From assembly GCA_002343455.1 (NCBI GenBank), contig DDSR01000436.1, positions 294 through 8,743 of the forward strand: 8,450 bases of DNA, given 5' to 3'. The first letter of the stretch is position 1. Every line of letters starts with the position of its first letter. Under the pieces are notes generated by a model. The model was not told where the DNA came from, ran no database searches, and was given only the letters and a program-made list of their open reading frames with translations. This DNA comes from Deltaproteobacteria bacterium UBA2385. GTDB taxonomy: Bacteria; Myxococcota_A; UBA796; UBA2385. Below, in pieces: positions 1-6,113 of the stretch. The position numbers and the translations under genes are program-made.

Positions 1-579
1 GCGCGCGAGGTTCTGCTCGGCCGCCTTCAGCTTCAGCTCCGCCTCGTGGCGGCGCGAATGCAGGCCGGTGATGCCGGCGGCCTCCTCGATCAGGTGGCGG
101 CGCTCCTCGGGGCGGGCGCTGATGATCTGGCCGATGCGGCCCTGCTCGATGAAGCTGTAGAGGCGGTTGTTGGCGCCGGTGTCGAGGAAGATGTCCTGGA
201 CGTCGCGCAGGCGGCAGCGGGCCCCGTTGATGCGGTACTCGCCCTTGCCGTCGCGGAAGATGCGGCGGGTGATCTGCAGCTCGGCGTGGCGGGCGTACTC
301 GCCGGGGAAGGGCTCGCCGTCGGCGGCGAAGGTCAGGCTGACCTCGGCGACGCCGGTGGCCGGCCGCTCCTGGGTGCCAGCGAAGATGATGTCCACCATC
401 TGCGAGCCGCGCAGGCTGCGGGCGGACTGCTCGCCCAGGCACCACTTGACGGCGTCGACGACGTTGGACTTGCCGCAGCCGTTGGGTCCGACCACGCCCG
501 AGATTCCCGGACCGAAGTGAAAGCTCACCCGATCGGGGAAGGACTTGAAGCCATGGATCTCGAGCTTCTGGATGTGCAT
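1..579 (-). CDS. smc: Chromosome segregation ATPase SMC, N-terminal part (runs off window)
   Basis: The first 193 codons read in one frame to the window edge and give the N-terminal ATPase head of SMC, the condensin-like protein that organises and separates chromosomes in the cytoplasm. Walker A is GPNGCGKSN at residues 31-39, preceded by the family's opening HGFKSFPDRV. The conserved block IEQGRIGQIISARPEERR (residues 144-161) is followed by IEEAAGIT, where the coiled coil normally begins. Most SMCs have 'IGQG' here, whereas this one has IEQG, with the Q-loop glutamine kept. The ATG at 579 fits the family start; I see no strong ribosome binding site. The hinge and C-terminal head lie beyond the left edge. 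Upstream on the same strand is the carbonic anhydrase-like gene, so both may be co-transcribed. Confidence 0.95.
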   Translation of the reverse strand, partial: MHIQKLEIHGFKSFPDRVSFHFGPGISGVVGPNGCGKSNVVDAVKWCLGEQSARSLRGSQMVDIIFAGTQERPATGVAEVSLTFAADGEPFPGEYARHAELQITRRIFRDGKGEYRINGARCRLRDVQDIFLDTGANNRLYSFIEQGRIGQIISARPEERRHLIEEAAGITGLHSRRHEAELKLKAAEQNLAR

Positions 580-589
580 CGGGGAGAGC

Positions 590-682
590 TCAGAGCAGCG
601 GCAGGCAGAGGACGAGGAGGAGGCCGAGGCCCGAGGCGAGGGTCAAGAAGCAGCCGGGACGCAGGTTTCGAGGGGGGGCCAC
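590..682 (-). CDS. Possible 30-residue single-pass membrane microprotein
   Basis: This small frame lies in the gap between the carbonic anhydrase-like gene and smc. It starts with GTG at 682, has GGAG 8 nt upstream (691-694), begins 16 nt after the stop at 699 and ends in TGA 10 nt before the smc ATG. The predicted peptide opens MAPPRNLRPG with three arginine-type charges expected inside the cell. It then becomes continuously hydrophobic (residues 11-30, ending LLLVLCLPLL), which would form one membrane helix. I recognise no family. It could equally be chance: leucine codons of the CTC type arise easily in this GC-rich strand, and the gap has no other evidence of coding. Confidence 0.28.
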   Translation of the reverse strand: MAPPRNLRPGCFLTLASGLGLLLVLCLPLL

Positions 683-698
683 GGGAGGTGCTCCGGGT

Positions 699-1232
699 TC
701 AGGAGGGGACGGGCAGGCCGTCGCGCTGGCGGTAGTGCGCCCACAAGGCGAGGTACTCGGCCCGACCGTGGCGGATGACCTCTTCGATCTCGCGGTCGCT
801 GACCTGGCGCACGACCCGGGCGGGCATGCCCAGCAGCAGCGAGCGCTCGGGGTAGCTGCGGCCGACCGGGACGACGGCGCCGGAGCCGACGATGCTGAAG
901 CGGCCGATGCGGCAGTTGTCCAGCAGGACCGCCCCCATGCCGATCAGGCACTCGTCTTCGACGAAGCAGCCGTGCAGGATGGCCCGGTGCCCGACCACGC
1001 AGCCGTCGCCGACGGTGGTGGTCGAGCTTCCGCCGGTGGCGTGGGCGATGGTGCCGTCCTGGATGCTGGTCTCGGCGCCGATGCGGATGGCGCCCTGGTC
1101 CCCGCGCAGCACGCAGCCGGGCCAGACCGTCGAGCGCGCGCCGATGCTGACGTCACCGATGAGCACGGCCTGGGAGTGGACCCAGGCCTCGGGGTGCACG
1201 GAGGGGTTGTGCTCCTGGTACAGCTCGATCAT
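699..1232 (-). CDS. Gamma-class carbonic anhydrase-like hexapeptide-repeat protein
   Basis: The 177-residue protein is a left-handed beta-helix of hexapeptide repeats (e.g. AVLIGDVSIGARSTVWPGC near residues 22-40), ending in a C-terminal helix, the usual size for the YrdA/PaaY/gamma-carbonic anhydrase group. The three zinc ligands of the archaeal enzyme Cam have clear counterparts: His64 (TIAH), His82 (VVGH) and His87 (ILHG), with the expected five-residue spacing of the last pair. Arg43/Asp45 (LRGD) and Gln58 also match. Zinc binding is therefore likely, but many members of this short group have no proven CO2 hydration activity. The frame continues upstream only to a TTG at 1289. The ATG at 1230-1232 matches the family start (MIELYQEHNPSVHPEAWV). 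The gene is divergent from the TM2 gene and lies upstream of smc. Confidence 0.88.
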   Translation of the reverse strand: MIELYQEHNPSVHPEAWVHSQAVLIGDVSIGARSTVWPGCVLRGDQGAIRIGAETSIQDGTIAHATGGSSTTTVGDGCVVGHRAILHGCFVEDECLIGMGAVLLDNCRIGRFSIVGSGAVVPVGRSYPERSLLLGMPARVVRQVSDREIEEVIRHGRAEYLALWAHYRQRDGLPVPS

Positions 1233-1303
1233 CGCCTCAGAGCTAACGCGCCGTGCAAGAGCTTTCGCCCCGCAGCGTAGGAAGGCCAACCCTGGAGTCG
1301 GAA
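1233..1303. promoter_or_regulatory. Divergent intergenic region between carbonic anhydrase-like and TM2 genes
   Basis: The 71 bp between two divergent start codons should hold the promoters for both genes. I see no convincing -35/-10 pair on either strand. The only clear signal is GGAG at 1294-1297, six bases before the TM2 ATG at 1304. This ribosome binding site decides that start over the in-frame GTG at 1253. Confidence 0.4.
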
Positions 1304-1528
1304 ATGAGCTCGACGGCGCTGGTTCCTCGCAAAGACACCGCGATCGCCTACCTGCTGTGGATCGGCGGCCTGATGGGCTTCTGCGGCCTGCATCGGCTGT
1401 ACATGGGCCGCTATGGCAGCGGGATCCTCTGGTTCCTGACCGGCGGCCTCTGCTTCGTCGGGCAGATCATCGACCTCGTGATGATGCAGCGCATGATCGA
1501 CGACAGCGCCGAGGGCCGGGGCTGGTAG
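1304..1528 (+). CDS. TM2-domain small membrane protein
   Basis: This is a 74-residue membrane protein of the TM2 domain family. A short polar N-terminus (MSSTALVPRKDT) is followed by a first membrane helix (about residues 13-27). The family's signature turn comes next, GLHRLYMGRYGSGI, and then a second helix (LWFLTGGLCFVGQIIDLVMM). The HRxYxGR turn and the (I/L)ID after the second helix are the usual TM2 hallmarks. Its function is unknown; TM2 proteins occur in many bacteria, often as single small genes. The ATG at 1304 has GGAG six bases upstream, and the longer GTG-started frame adds 17 residues without family support. The gene converges on the nucleoside transporter gene, with one base between the stop codons. 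Confidence 0.85.
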   Translation: MSSTALVPRKDTAIAYLLWIGGLMGFCGLHRLYMGRYGSGILWFLTGGLCFVGQIIDLVMMQRMIDDSAEGRGW

Positions 1529-1536
1529 CTCAGCCC
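1519..1536. terminator. Small hairpin spanning two convergent stop codons (weak terminator candidate)
   Basis: GGGCTG (1519-1524) and CAGCCC (1531-1536) can pair as a 6-bp stem around a 6-base loop that includes both stop codons. No T-run follows on either strand, so classical intrinsic termination is not supported. It may only slow or stabilise transcript ends. Confidence 0.2.
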
Positions 1537-2861
1537 AGCAGGGCGCCAGCGACGGTGGCGGTCATGAAGGCGGCCAGGCTGCCGGCGATCATCGCCCGCA
1601 GGCCGAGGTCGGCGAGGTCCCCCATGCGCTGCGGGGCGATGCCGCCGATGCCGCCCAGCTGGATGCCGATGCTGGCGAAGTTGGCGAAGCCGCAGAGCGC
1701 GTAGCTGGCGATGATGGCCGAGCGCTCGGAGAGCACCGCCGGCTCGGCCGCCACGATCCCTGCGAGGTTGATGTAGGCGATCAGCTCGGTCAGGACCAGC
1801 TTCTCGCCCAGCAGGCCGCCGACGATGCTCGCCTCGGACCAGGGCACGCCCATGACGAAGGCCAGCGGCGCGAAGAGCCAGCCGAGGATCAGGGAGAGGG
1901 AGAGGGGGGCGCCCTCTACGCTGAGCGGAATCAGCCCCAGGCCCCAGTCGACCATCGCCACCAGCCCGACGAAGGCGATCAGCATGCCGGCGACGTTGAT
2001 GGCCAGCTTGACTCCCTCGGTGGCGCCATTGGCCGCGGCCTCGATGATGTTGCGGGCGGACCTCTCGTGGGGGATGGCCAGGGTTCCCAGGGTGACCGGC
2101 GTGCCGTCCTCGGGCACCATCACCTTGCTGATCGCCAGGGCCGCCGGGGCGCTGAGGATGGAGGCGGTGACGAGGTGCCCGGCGATGCCGGGGATGTCCT
2201 TGAGGATGTGGACGTAGGCGGCCATGACCCCGCCGGCCACGGTGGCGAAGCCGCCGGTCATGACCGCGTGCAGCTCGCTGCGGGTCATCGAGGCGACATA
2301 GGGGCGGACGACCAGGGGAGCCTCGGTCTGGCCGACGAAGATGTTGGCGGCAGCCGAGAGGCTCTCGGCGCCGGAGGTGCCCATGGTGCGCTGCATCAGC
2401 CAGGCGATGGCCCAGACGATGCGATGCATGATGCCCAGGTGGTAGAGCACGGCCATCAGCGAGGAGAAGAAGACGATCGTCGGCAGGATCCAGAAGGCGA
2501 AGGTCTTCACCGGCGGGGAGATGCGCCCGATGAAGAAGGCGGCGTTGCCCTCGCCATCGAGGATCTGGTGGCCCTCCACGGTCTGGAAGACGAAGTTGGA
2601 GCCGGCCTCGCTGAAGCTGAGCAGGCGGCGGACGCCGACATCGACCCAGGTGAAGAAGGTCTCCTGAAGCGCCGGCTGCAGCACGATCAGCCCGAAGAGG
2701 AGCTGCAGGGCGATCCCCCAGGCCACTGGCCTCCAGCGGATCTGGCTGCGGTTGGTGGAGAGCAGCCAGGCGATGCCCACCATCACGACCAGGCCGAGCA
2801 GGCTGGTGCCTCGCTCGACGAGGCCGACGTTGTCGGAGAGGAAGGCGGCCACGACCGGCAT
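1530..2861 (-). CDS. nupC: Concentrative nucleoside transporter (CNT/NupC family)
   Basis: The 443-residue inner-membrane protein belongs to the concentrative nucleoside transporter family, which imports nucleosides with Na+ or H+. Membrane helices alternate along the whole length. Substrate-site motifs are present: GQTEAPLVVRPY at residues 177-188 (Gln and Glu bind base and ribose in Vibrio cholerae CNT), NGATEGVKLAINVAGMLIAF at 278-297, a Glu at 359 in LTEL, and CGFANFASIGIQLGGIGG at 390-407, where Asn394 and Ser397 match the ribose-contacting pair. The frame is open to 3191, but that part overlaps deoA and is not CNT-like. The ATG at 2861 gives the normal length. It starts 11 nt after the deoA stop, with only a poor GGGG-type ribosome site, suggesting translational coupling. 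The nucleoside specificity cannot be read from the sequence. Confidence 0.93.
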   Translation of the reverse strand: MPVVAAFLSDNVGLVERGTSLLGLVVMVGIAWLLSTNRSQIRWRPVAWGIALQLLFGLIVLQPALQETFFTWVDVGVRRLLSFSEAGSNFVFQTVEGHQILDGEGNAAFFIGRISPPVKTFAFWILPTIVFFSSLMAVLYHLGIMHRIVWAIAWLMQRTMGTSGAESLSAAANIFVGQTEAPLVVRPYVASMTRSELHAVMTGGFATVAGGVMAAYVHILKDIPGIAGHLVTASILSAPAALAISKVMVPEDGTPVTLGTLAIPHERSARNIIEAAANGATEGVKLAINVAGMLIAFVGLVAMVDWGLGLIPLSVEGAPLSLSLILGWLFAPLAFVMGVPWSEASIVGGLLGEKLVLTELIAYINLAGIVAAEPAVLSERSAIIASYALCGFANFASIGIQLGGIGGIAPQRMGDLADLGLRAMIAGSLAAFMTATVAGALLG

Positions 2862-2872
2862 GAAGACCCCGC

Positions 2873-4105
2873 TCAGCGGAGGCGGATGGCCGCCCCGATC
2901 AAGGTGAGCGCGGTCTGCAGGCCGCGGTCGGCGTGGTAGACGGTCAGCAGGGGCTGGCCGGCCTGGACCCGGTCCCCCACCCGCACATGCAGGCGCAGGC
3001 CCACCCCGGGGTGGACCGCCTCGCCGGCTTGACGACGGCCGGCGCCCAGCTCGAAGGCGGCGCGGCCGAGGTCCAGGGCGTCGAGCGCCTCGACCTCGCC
3101 CTGGCGGTCGGCGAGCACATCGTGGGTGGAGCAGCCGCCTCCGAGCAAGGGAGCGTGGGGATCGCCGCCATGGGCGCGGACCATCCGGCACCAGCGCTCG
3201 TAGGCCGCGCCGCTGTCGAGCAGGGTGCGGGCGCGCTGCACTTCGGCCTCGTCCCGACCGATCAACGCGCAGGTCAGCTCGGCGAGCTCGGCCGGTCCCT
3301 GGCCCTTCAAGCAGGCCACGGCCTCTTCGACCTCCAGGGCGTTGCCGATGGTCATCCCCAGGGGCGCGTGCATCGGGGAGAGCAGCGCCCGGGTGCGGAC
3401 CCCGGCGCCCTGGCCCACCTGCACGAGGCTGTCGGCGAGCTGCTGCGCGGCCGGACGGCTCTGCATGAAGGCGCCCCGCCCGAACTTCACGTCGAGAGAG
3501 AGCTCGTCGAGGCCCTCGGCCAGCTTCTTGGAGAGGATGCTGGCGGTGATCAGCGGGATGCTGGGGACGGTCGAGGTCTCGTTGCGCAAGGCGTAGAGGA
3601 GCCGATCGGCCGGGGCCAGCTCGGCGGTCTGGCCGTTCATGAAGCAGCCGACCTCGGCCAGCACGGACTGGAGCCGCTCGATCGGCAGATCGGTCCGGAA
3701 GCCCGGGATGGCCTCCAGCTTGTCGAGGGTGCCGCCGGTGTGGCCGAGGCCTCGGCCGCTGATCATCGGGACCCGGAAGCCAAGCTCGGCCCAGAGGGGG
3801 GCCAGCACGAGGCTGACCTTGTCTCCGACTCCCCCGGTGCTGTGCTTGTCGACGATCGGTCCATCGACCTGCCAGCGCATCACCTGGCCGGAGTCGCGCA
3901 TCGCCAGGGTCAGGGCGACCGTCTCGTCCCGCTCCATGCCGCGGACCATGACGAAGGCCAGGAAGGCGGCGGCCTGGGCGCGGCTGACCCGCTCGTCGAC
4001 GACGGCGTCGACGAACCAGGCGATCTGCGAGGCGCTGAGGGCCTTGCCGTCCCGCTTGGCTTCGAGGACCTGCTCGACGGTGTGCGCGGCAGCAGGCGAG
4101 GCCAT
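2873..4105 (-). CDS. deoA: Thymidine/pyrimidine-nucleoside phosphorylase
   Basis: This 410-residue enzyme splits thymidine, deoxyuridine or uridine with phosphate into base and (deoxy)ribose-1-phosphate. The family signatures are intact. KHSTGGVGDK is at residues 87-96 (His88), SGRGLGHTGGTLDKLEA at 116-132, and the segment YALRN...PSIPLITASILSKK at 171-194 supplies Arg174, Ser189 and Lys193. These residues lie at a constant +3 offset from E. coli DeoA His85, Arg171, Ser186 and Lys190. The C-terminal third carries the family's alpha/beta lid domain (GVGLRLHVRVGDRVQAGQPLLTVYHAD). The ATG overlaps the deoC stop by one base (TGATG, 4103-4107), a typical translational coupling. Whether it is a strict thymidine enzyme or a broader pyrimidine enzyme (Pdp type) cannot be decided here. 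Confidence 0.95.
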   Translation of the reverse strand: MASPAAAHTVEQVLEAKRDGKALSASQIAWFVDAVVDERVSRAQAAAFLAFVMVRGMERDETVALTLAMRDSGQVMRWQVDGPIVDKHSTGGVGDKVSLVLAPLWAELGFRVPMISGRGLGHTGGTLDKLEAIPGFRTDLPIERLQSVLAEVGCFMNGQTAELAPADRLLYALRNETSTVPSIPLITASILSKKLAEGLDELSLDVKFGRGAFMQSRPAAQQLADSLVQVGQGAGVRTRALLSPMHAPLGMTIGNALEVEEAVACLKGQGPAELAELTCALIGRDEAEVQRARTLLDSGAAYERWCRMVRAHGGDPHAPLLGGGCSTHDVLADRQGEVEALDALDLGRAAFELGAGRRQAGEAVHPGVGLRLHVRVGDRVQAGQPLLTVYHADRGLQTALTLIGAAIRLR

Positions 4106-4971
4106 CAGTAGGCGCCCTTGCCGGTCCCGCCCGTGACGATGGCGATGCTGGCGCTGGCGCCCAGCCGGGTGGCTCCGGCGGCGATCAGGGCGTGGGCGTC
4201 GGCCTGGGTGCGGACGCCGCCGCTGGCCTTGACGCCCATGTCCGGGCCGACCACGGCGCGCATCAGGGCGATGTCGTCCACCGTGGCGCCGCCGCCGCCA
4301 AAGCCGGTGCTGGTCTTGACGAAGTGGGCCCCGGCGGCCTTGCTGATGGCGCAGCCGACGATCTTCTCGTCCCGGCTGAGCATCGAGGTCTCGAGGATGA
4401 CCTTGACCGGGCGGCCCTGGGCAGCCTGGACCACCGCGCGGATGTCGTCGAAGACCCGGTCGTGATCGCCGCCCTTCAGCGCGCCGATGTCGATGACCAT
4501 GTCGATCTCTTGCGCGCCGTCGGCGATCGCCTGCCGGGTCTCGGCCGCCTTGGCCGAGCTGACCATCGCGCCCAGCGGGAAGCCGACGACGCAGATCGGC
4601 ATGACCCGGCTGCCTTCCAGCAGGCGCGCGGTCAAGCCGATCCAGGTGGAGTTGACGCAGACGCTGGCGAAGCCGTAGGCGCGGGCTTCTTCGCACATGC
4701 GCACGAGGTCGGCCCGCGTCGCCGTCGGCGCCAGCAGCGTGTGGTCGATGTAGCGGGCGAGGTGGCCAGCGTCCGCGGGCCCGGTCCCCGAGGTGCCGAC
4801 CCGCACCGCCCCCGCGTCGACCAGCGCCCGCAGCCCGGTGGTGTCCTGCCAGGTGCCCCGCAGCTCGGGCAGCGGCGGGACCTGGGCGAGGCGAGCCTGC
4901 TCCTGGACACGCTGGACGACACGCTCGACGAGCTCTTCGAGCCCGGAGGAGGACGGGGTGCGGGTGCTCAC
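4105..4971 (-). CDS. deoC: Deoxyribose-phosphate aldolase with long N-terminal extension
   Basis: The 288-residue class I aldolase cleaves 2-deoxyribose-5-phosphate into glyceraldehyde-3-phosphate and acetaldehyde. The TIM-barrel core begins at YIDHTLLAP (residues 74-82). Lys219 in HFVKTSTGF is the Schiff-base lysine, Lys248 in VKASGG is the second catalytic lysine and Asp157 in EIDMVI the proton-relay aspartate. ATRLGASAS near residue 268 binds phosphate in the family. Bacterial DeoC is usually about 220-260 residues. Here about 70 residues precede the core: an amphipathic helix (11-29), a Pro-rich stretch (31-39) and a segment resembling the C-terminal phosphate motif. The start is GTG at 4971, six bases after the cyclophilin stop. 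No ATG, GTG or TTG occurs in frame between it and the GTG of Val56, so the extension is probably translated. Confidence 0.93.
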   Translation of the reverse strand: MSTRTPSSSGLEELVERVVQRVQEQARLAQVPPLPELRGTWQDTTGLRALVDAGAVRVGTSGTGPADAGHLARYIDHTLLAPTATRADLVRMCEEARAYGFASVCVNSTWIGLTARLLEGSRVMPICVVGFPLGAMVSSAKAAETRQAIADGAQEIDMVIDIGALKGGDHDRVFDDIRAVVQAAQGRPVKVILETSMLSRDEKIVGCAISKAAGAHFVKTSTGFGGGGATVDDIALMRAVVGPDMGVKASGGVRTQADAHALIAAGATRLGASASIAIVTGGTGKGAY

Positions 4972-4977
4972 GGCGCT

Positions 4978-5499
4978 TCAGGCCTCGTTGATGGTGATCT
5001 TGATCATCATGACGGGGGTGACCGGGCGGTCGCCCTGGCCCGTCCGGGTGTTGCCGATCGTGTTGACGACATCCATCCCCGAGATGACCTTGCCGAAGAC
5101 GGGGTGCTTGCTGGGGGTGCTGGTGTTGAACCAGTCCAGGTAGCTGTTGTGCACCGTGTTGACGAAGAACTGGCTGCCGCCGGAGTTGGGGCGACCCGTG
5201 TTGGCCATCGACAGCGTGCCAGGCTCGTTGCTGAGCTTGTGCTCGGGCGGGAACTCGTCCTGGATGGTGCCGTGAGGCGGGCCGCCGGTCCCGGCGCGGG
5301 GGCTGTTGGGGTCCTTGCTGAAGGGGCAGCCGAACTGCAGCATGAAGTTCTTGATGACCCGGTGGAAGTGCAGGCCGTCGTAGAAGCCGGACCGGGCGAG
5401 GCTGATGAAGTTGCCCGCGGTGATGGGCATCTTGTCCATGTAGAGCTCGGCGGTGAAGCTGCCGAGCGTGGTCTCGAAGGTGGCGGTCGGGTTGGCCAT
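4978..5499 (-). CDS. Cyclophilin-type peptidyl-prolyl cis-trans isomerase
   Basis: The 173-residue protein is a single-domain cyclophilin that catalyses proline cis-trans isomerisation in folding proteins. The active-site strand [16 protein letters not shown] (residues 42-57) contains Arg47, the counterpart of Arg55 in human cyclophilin [17 protein letters not shown] (97-112) supplies the conserved Gln110/Phe111. The C-terminus keeps [12 protein letters not shown]. There is no signal peptide from the ATG at 5499, so it should be cytoplasmic (PpiB-like). That start has AGAGG five bases upstream (5505-5509), whereas the frame extended to 5682 lacks cyclophilin similarity in the extra part. It is the first gene of the four-gene minus-strand unit; its role in nucleoside use is unclear and it may simply share the promoter. 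Confidence 0.94.
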   Translation of the reverse strand: MANPTATFETTLGSFTAELYMDKMPITAGNFISLARSGFYDGLHFHRVIKNFMLQFGCPFSKDPNSPRAGTGGPPHGTIQDEFPPEHKLSNEPGTLSMANTGRPNSGGSQFFVNTVHNSYLDWFNTSTPSKHPVFGKVISGMDVVNTIGNTRTGQGDRPVTPVMMIKITINEA

Positions 5500-5600
5500 G
5501 GGGACCTCTGCGCGTGGAAGGGTTGCGGGTGCAGGGAGGTGCGTCGCGATCGGTCGCCGGGGACCGGACCGGAGCGGCGCACCATGATAACCCCATCCCG
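5500..5600. promoter_or_regulatory. Divergent promoter region for the cyclophilin-deo unit and the phosphatase gene
   Basis: The 101 bp between the divergent starts must carry the promoter of the cyclophilin-deoC-deoA-transporter unit, since no other large gap exists in it. On the minus strand a -10-like TATCAT lies at 5584-5589, but the hexamer 17 bases upstream does not resemble a -35 element. AGAGG at 5505-5509 is the cyclophilin ribosome binding site. No clear ribosome site precedes the phosphatase ATG at 5601. I see no palindromic operator. Confidence 0.4.
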
Positions 5601-6113
5601 ATGCCTCAACTGCGTCCACATCGCCTGGTCTTCGTCTGCACCGCCAACATCTGTCGCTCGCCGATGGCCGAAGGCTGGGCACGCCAGTACGCCCTGCAGC
5701 GGGGCTGGCCGGTCGAGACCCGCAGCGGCGGGATCATGGGACTGCAAGACCACCCGGCCGACCCGCTGGCGGTCAAGGTCATGGGCGAGGTCGGCGTGGA
5801 CCTCGGCTCGCACCGCAGCGGCGGCGTCGACGAAGAGACGATGGCCTGGGCCGACTACGTGATGGTGATGGAGATGCGGCACGCCACCACCCTGCGCCAG
5901 CGCTTCCCTCAGTACGAGGCCAAGGTGATGCTCTTGGGGCACTTCGGCGGCCTGGTCGAGGTCCCCGACCCCATCGGCGGCTGGCGCTGGCGCTTCCGCA
6001 GCTCGCGGGAGCAGATCCACCGCTGCGTCGTCGGCTTCATGGACCAGCTCCCGCCGCCGCAAGAGCTCCCCTCCCCCGTCGAGCCCGCCAGCGCCTCGCC
6101 CGACTCAGCCTGA
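5601..6113 (+). CDS. Low-molecular-weight protein tyrosine phosphatase family protein
   Basis: The 170-residue protein opens with the P-loop of low-molecular-weight tyrosine phosphatases: [21 protein letters not shown], with nucleophile Cys13 and Arg19 in the CX5R signature and Ser20 after it. The acid-donor loop is VPDPIGG (Asp123-Pro124), in the expected place near the C-terminus, with Ile where many members have an aromatic residue. Such cytoplasmic enzymes remove phosphate from phosphotyrosine (or phosphoarginine) in proteins; related ArsC arsenate reductases share the fold. The core ends near residue 150 and is followed by a Pro/Ser-rich tail of about 20 residues. The ATG at 5601 starts just before the P-loop strand as usual; the frame extends to 5514 without family support. 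The 3' end overlaps the facing gene by nine bases. Confidence 0.9.
   Translation: MPQLRPHRLVFVCTANICRSPMAEGWARQYALQRGWPVETRSGGIMGLQDHPADPLAVKVMGEVGVDLGSHRSGGVDEETMAWADYVMVMEMRHATTLRQRFPQYEAKVMLLGHFGGLVEVPDPIGGWRWRFRSSREQIHRCVVGFMDQLPPPQELPSPVEPASASPDSA

Noticed and set aside
1517..1545. tRNA-like stretch (GGGGCTGGTAGCTCAGCC) resembling the acceptor and D-arm of a tRNA
   Set aside because: No anticodon arm, no GGTTCRA T-loop and no matching 3' acceptor follow. The bases are the end of the TM2 gene and of the transporter gene.
2067..2939. A 290-codon open frame on the plus strand opposite the transporter gene
   Set aside because: Antisense shadow: it is rich in Gly, Asp, His and Ala without a fold or motif, while the minus strand encodes a well-matched CNT transporter.
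4105..4971. DeoC N-terminal extension considered as a start-site miscall
   Set aside because: The only later in-frame start before the core is the GTG of Val56. The sequence from 4971 has coherent helix-forming and motif content and the tight 6-nt spacing to the previous stop favours the early start, though this is not proven.
1530..5499. The deo unit considered as a microcompartment operon
   Set aside because: No BMC-domain or EutN/CcmL-type shell protein, aldehyde dehydrogenase or phosphotransacylase is encoded in the window; only the DeoC extension hints at it.
4192..5862. A 556-codon open frame on the plus strand opposite deoC and the cyclophilin gene
   Set aside because: Its translation is Ala/Gly/Asp/Arg-rich low-complexity sequence with no motif. 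It mirrors the GC-rich third positions of the real minus-strand genes, which carry intact catalytic residues.
5601..6113. Phosphatase considered as an arsenate reductase (ArsC, thioredoxin type)
   Set aside because: The P-loop fits both, but I could not identify the extra ArsC redox cysteine pair in the C-terminal half and no ars genes are nearby.
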